A DNA stretch of 64,000 nucleotides from NCBI RefSeq assembly GCF_900109885.1, contig NZ_FOBS01000006.1:62001-126000 (forward strand). The letters run 5' to 3'. The stretch is from Syntrophus gentianae. Lineage in GTDB: Bacteria > Desulfobacterota > Syntrophia > Syntrophales > Syntrophaceae. The position numbers and the translations under genes were made by a program. The notes under the pieces were generated by a model. It saw nothing but the letters and a program-made list of their open reading frames with translations, made no database searches and was not told the DNA's origin. Position 1 is the first letter of the stretch. Each line of letters starts with the position of its first letter. This document shows positions 63,795-64,000 of the stretch, piece by piece.

Positions 63795-64000
63795 ATGTCA
63801 GATCAGCATGGTGCAGGATGGGCTAATCCAATGCCTGCCGGGTTAACAGCTTTGGCTATTGCAGTCTTTATTTTCTATGCGGTGTTAACCGGAAAAGTAA
63901 ACGCAGCAGATGCCAGGGGCGTTGCGGGTATATGGTTGATAGGTGGTTTCTTCGTGCAAGTGATTGTCGGGGTTATAGAGTTGAGACTGGGCAGTTCTTC
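63795..64000 (+). CDS. Acetate uptake transporter family protein (GPR1/FUN34/SatP), N-terminal part
   Basis: The first 68 codons of a gene cut by the window end. The N-terminus MSDQHGAGWANPMPAGLTALAIAVFIFYAVLTG includes the NPxPxGL motif of the acetate/succinate transporter family, and two membrane helices are visible so far. AAGGAGGGAAT precedes the ATG. It lies 53 bases after the CoA ligase gene, so it may move the acid that the ligase activates, or export acetate. The rest of the gene is not in the window. Confidence 0.78.
   Translation, partial: MSDQHGAGWANPMPAGLTALAIAVFIFYAVLTGKVNAADARGVAGIWLIGGFFVQVIVGVIELRLGSS

Overview
The window looks like a chromosome segment of an anaerobic, syntrophic deltaproteobacterium, most like Syntrophus. 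The pointers are two near-identical benzoate-CoA ligases under a sigma-54 activator, ADP-forming acyl-CoA synthetases, several ferredoxin-type proteins, an archaeal-type methionine adenosyltransferase and a mazG-queA-tgt-yajC-secDF-lepB block. I identified no rRNA, tRNA, CRISPR array or insertion sequence.

Layout. 1-3.9 kb: end of an Fe-S protein, DRTGG protein, LpxH-like phosphoesterase, pyruvoyl arginine decarboxylase, tandem UspA genes. 3.9-10.7 kb (minus): glyS, glyQ, recO, pyrC, pyrB, pyrR; the pyr genes have a leader with an intrinsic terminator. 11-13.6 kb (plus): a PRC/MgtE-N/CBS protein and an atypical NRAMP carrier. 13.7-21.1 kb (minus): lepB, DUF456, secF, secD, yajC, tgt, queA, DUF2065, mazG. 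21.4-24.2 kb: hybrid histidine kinase.

24.3-36.2 kb is an acyl-acid activation region: sirtuin, two convergent benzoate-CoA ligases, a PAS/AAA+ sigma-54 activator, and two ADP-forming acyl-CoA synthetases. The second benzoate ligase has a clear -24/-12 promoter directly downstream of the activator gene. The first ADP-forming synthetase follows a phenylalanine-rich leader peptide and a terminator, the arrangement of a pheA-type attenuator. 36.2-39.2 kb (minus): toxin-antitoxin pair overlapping a 4Fe-4S protein, then a cysteine-dioxygenase-like cupin and an iron-sulfur flavoprotein. 39.3-43.9 kb (minus): a probable peptidoglycan recycling operon (SpoIID-like protein, AmpG-like permease, MurU-like and AmgK-like enzymes).

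44.2-49.1 kb is accessory in character: a Roco-type GTPase with a long alanine-rich repeat, paired with an M28 peptidase, then a GEMM-class riboswitch and terminator upstream of a PEP-CTERM exported protein. 49.3-60.4 kb holds archaeal-type MAT, THUMP protein, HPF-cold-shock fusion, radical SAM (AmrS) protein, FAD dehydrogenase, ferredoxin-nitroreductase, cysteine desulfurase, glutamine amidotransferase, an unknown protein with MoaD-like and HesA-like partners, and an Ogt-methyltransferase fusion. 60.4-64 kb holds a probable TetR remnant, enoyl-CoA hydratase, a small ferredoxin missed by length cut-offs, an AMP-forming CoA ligase and the start of an acetate-transporter-family gene.

The best candidates for something undescribed are the Phe-leader attenuator on an acyl-CoA synthetase, the alanine-repeat GTPase/M28 pair, the riboswitch with an unusual specificity base, and the sigma-54 control of only one of two benzoate-CoA ligases.
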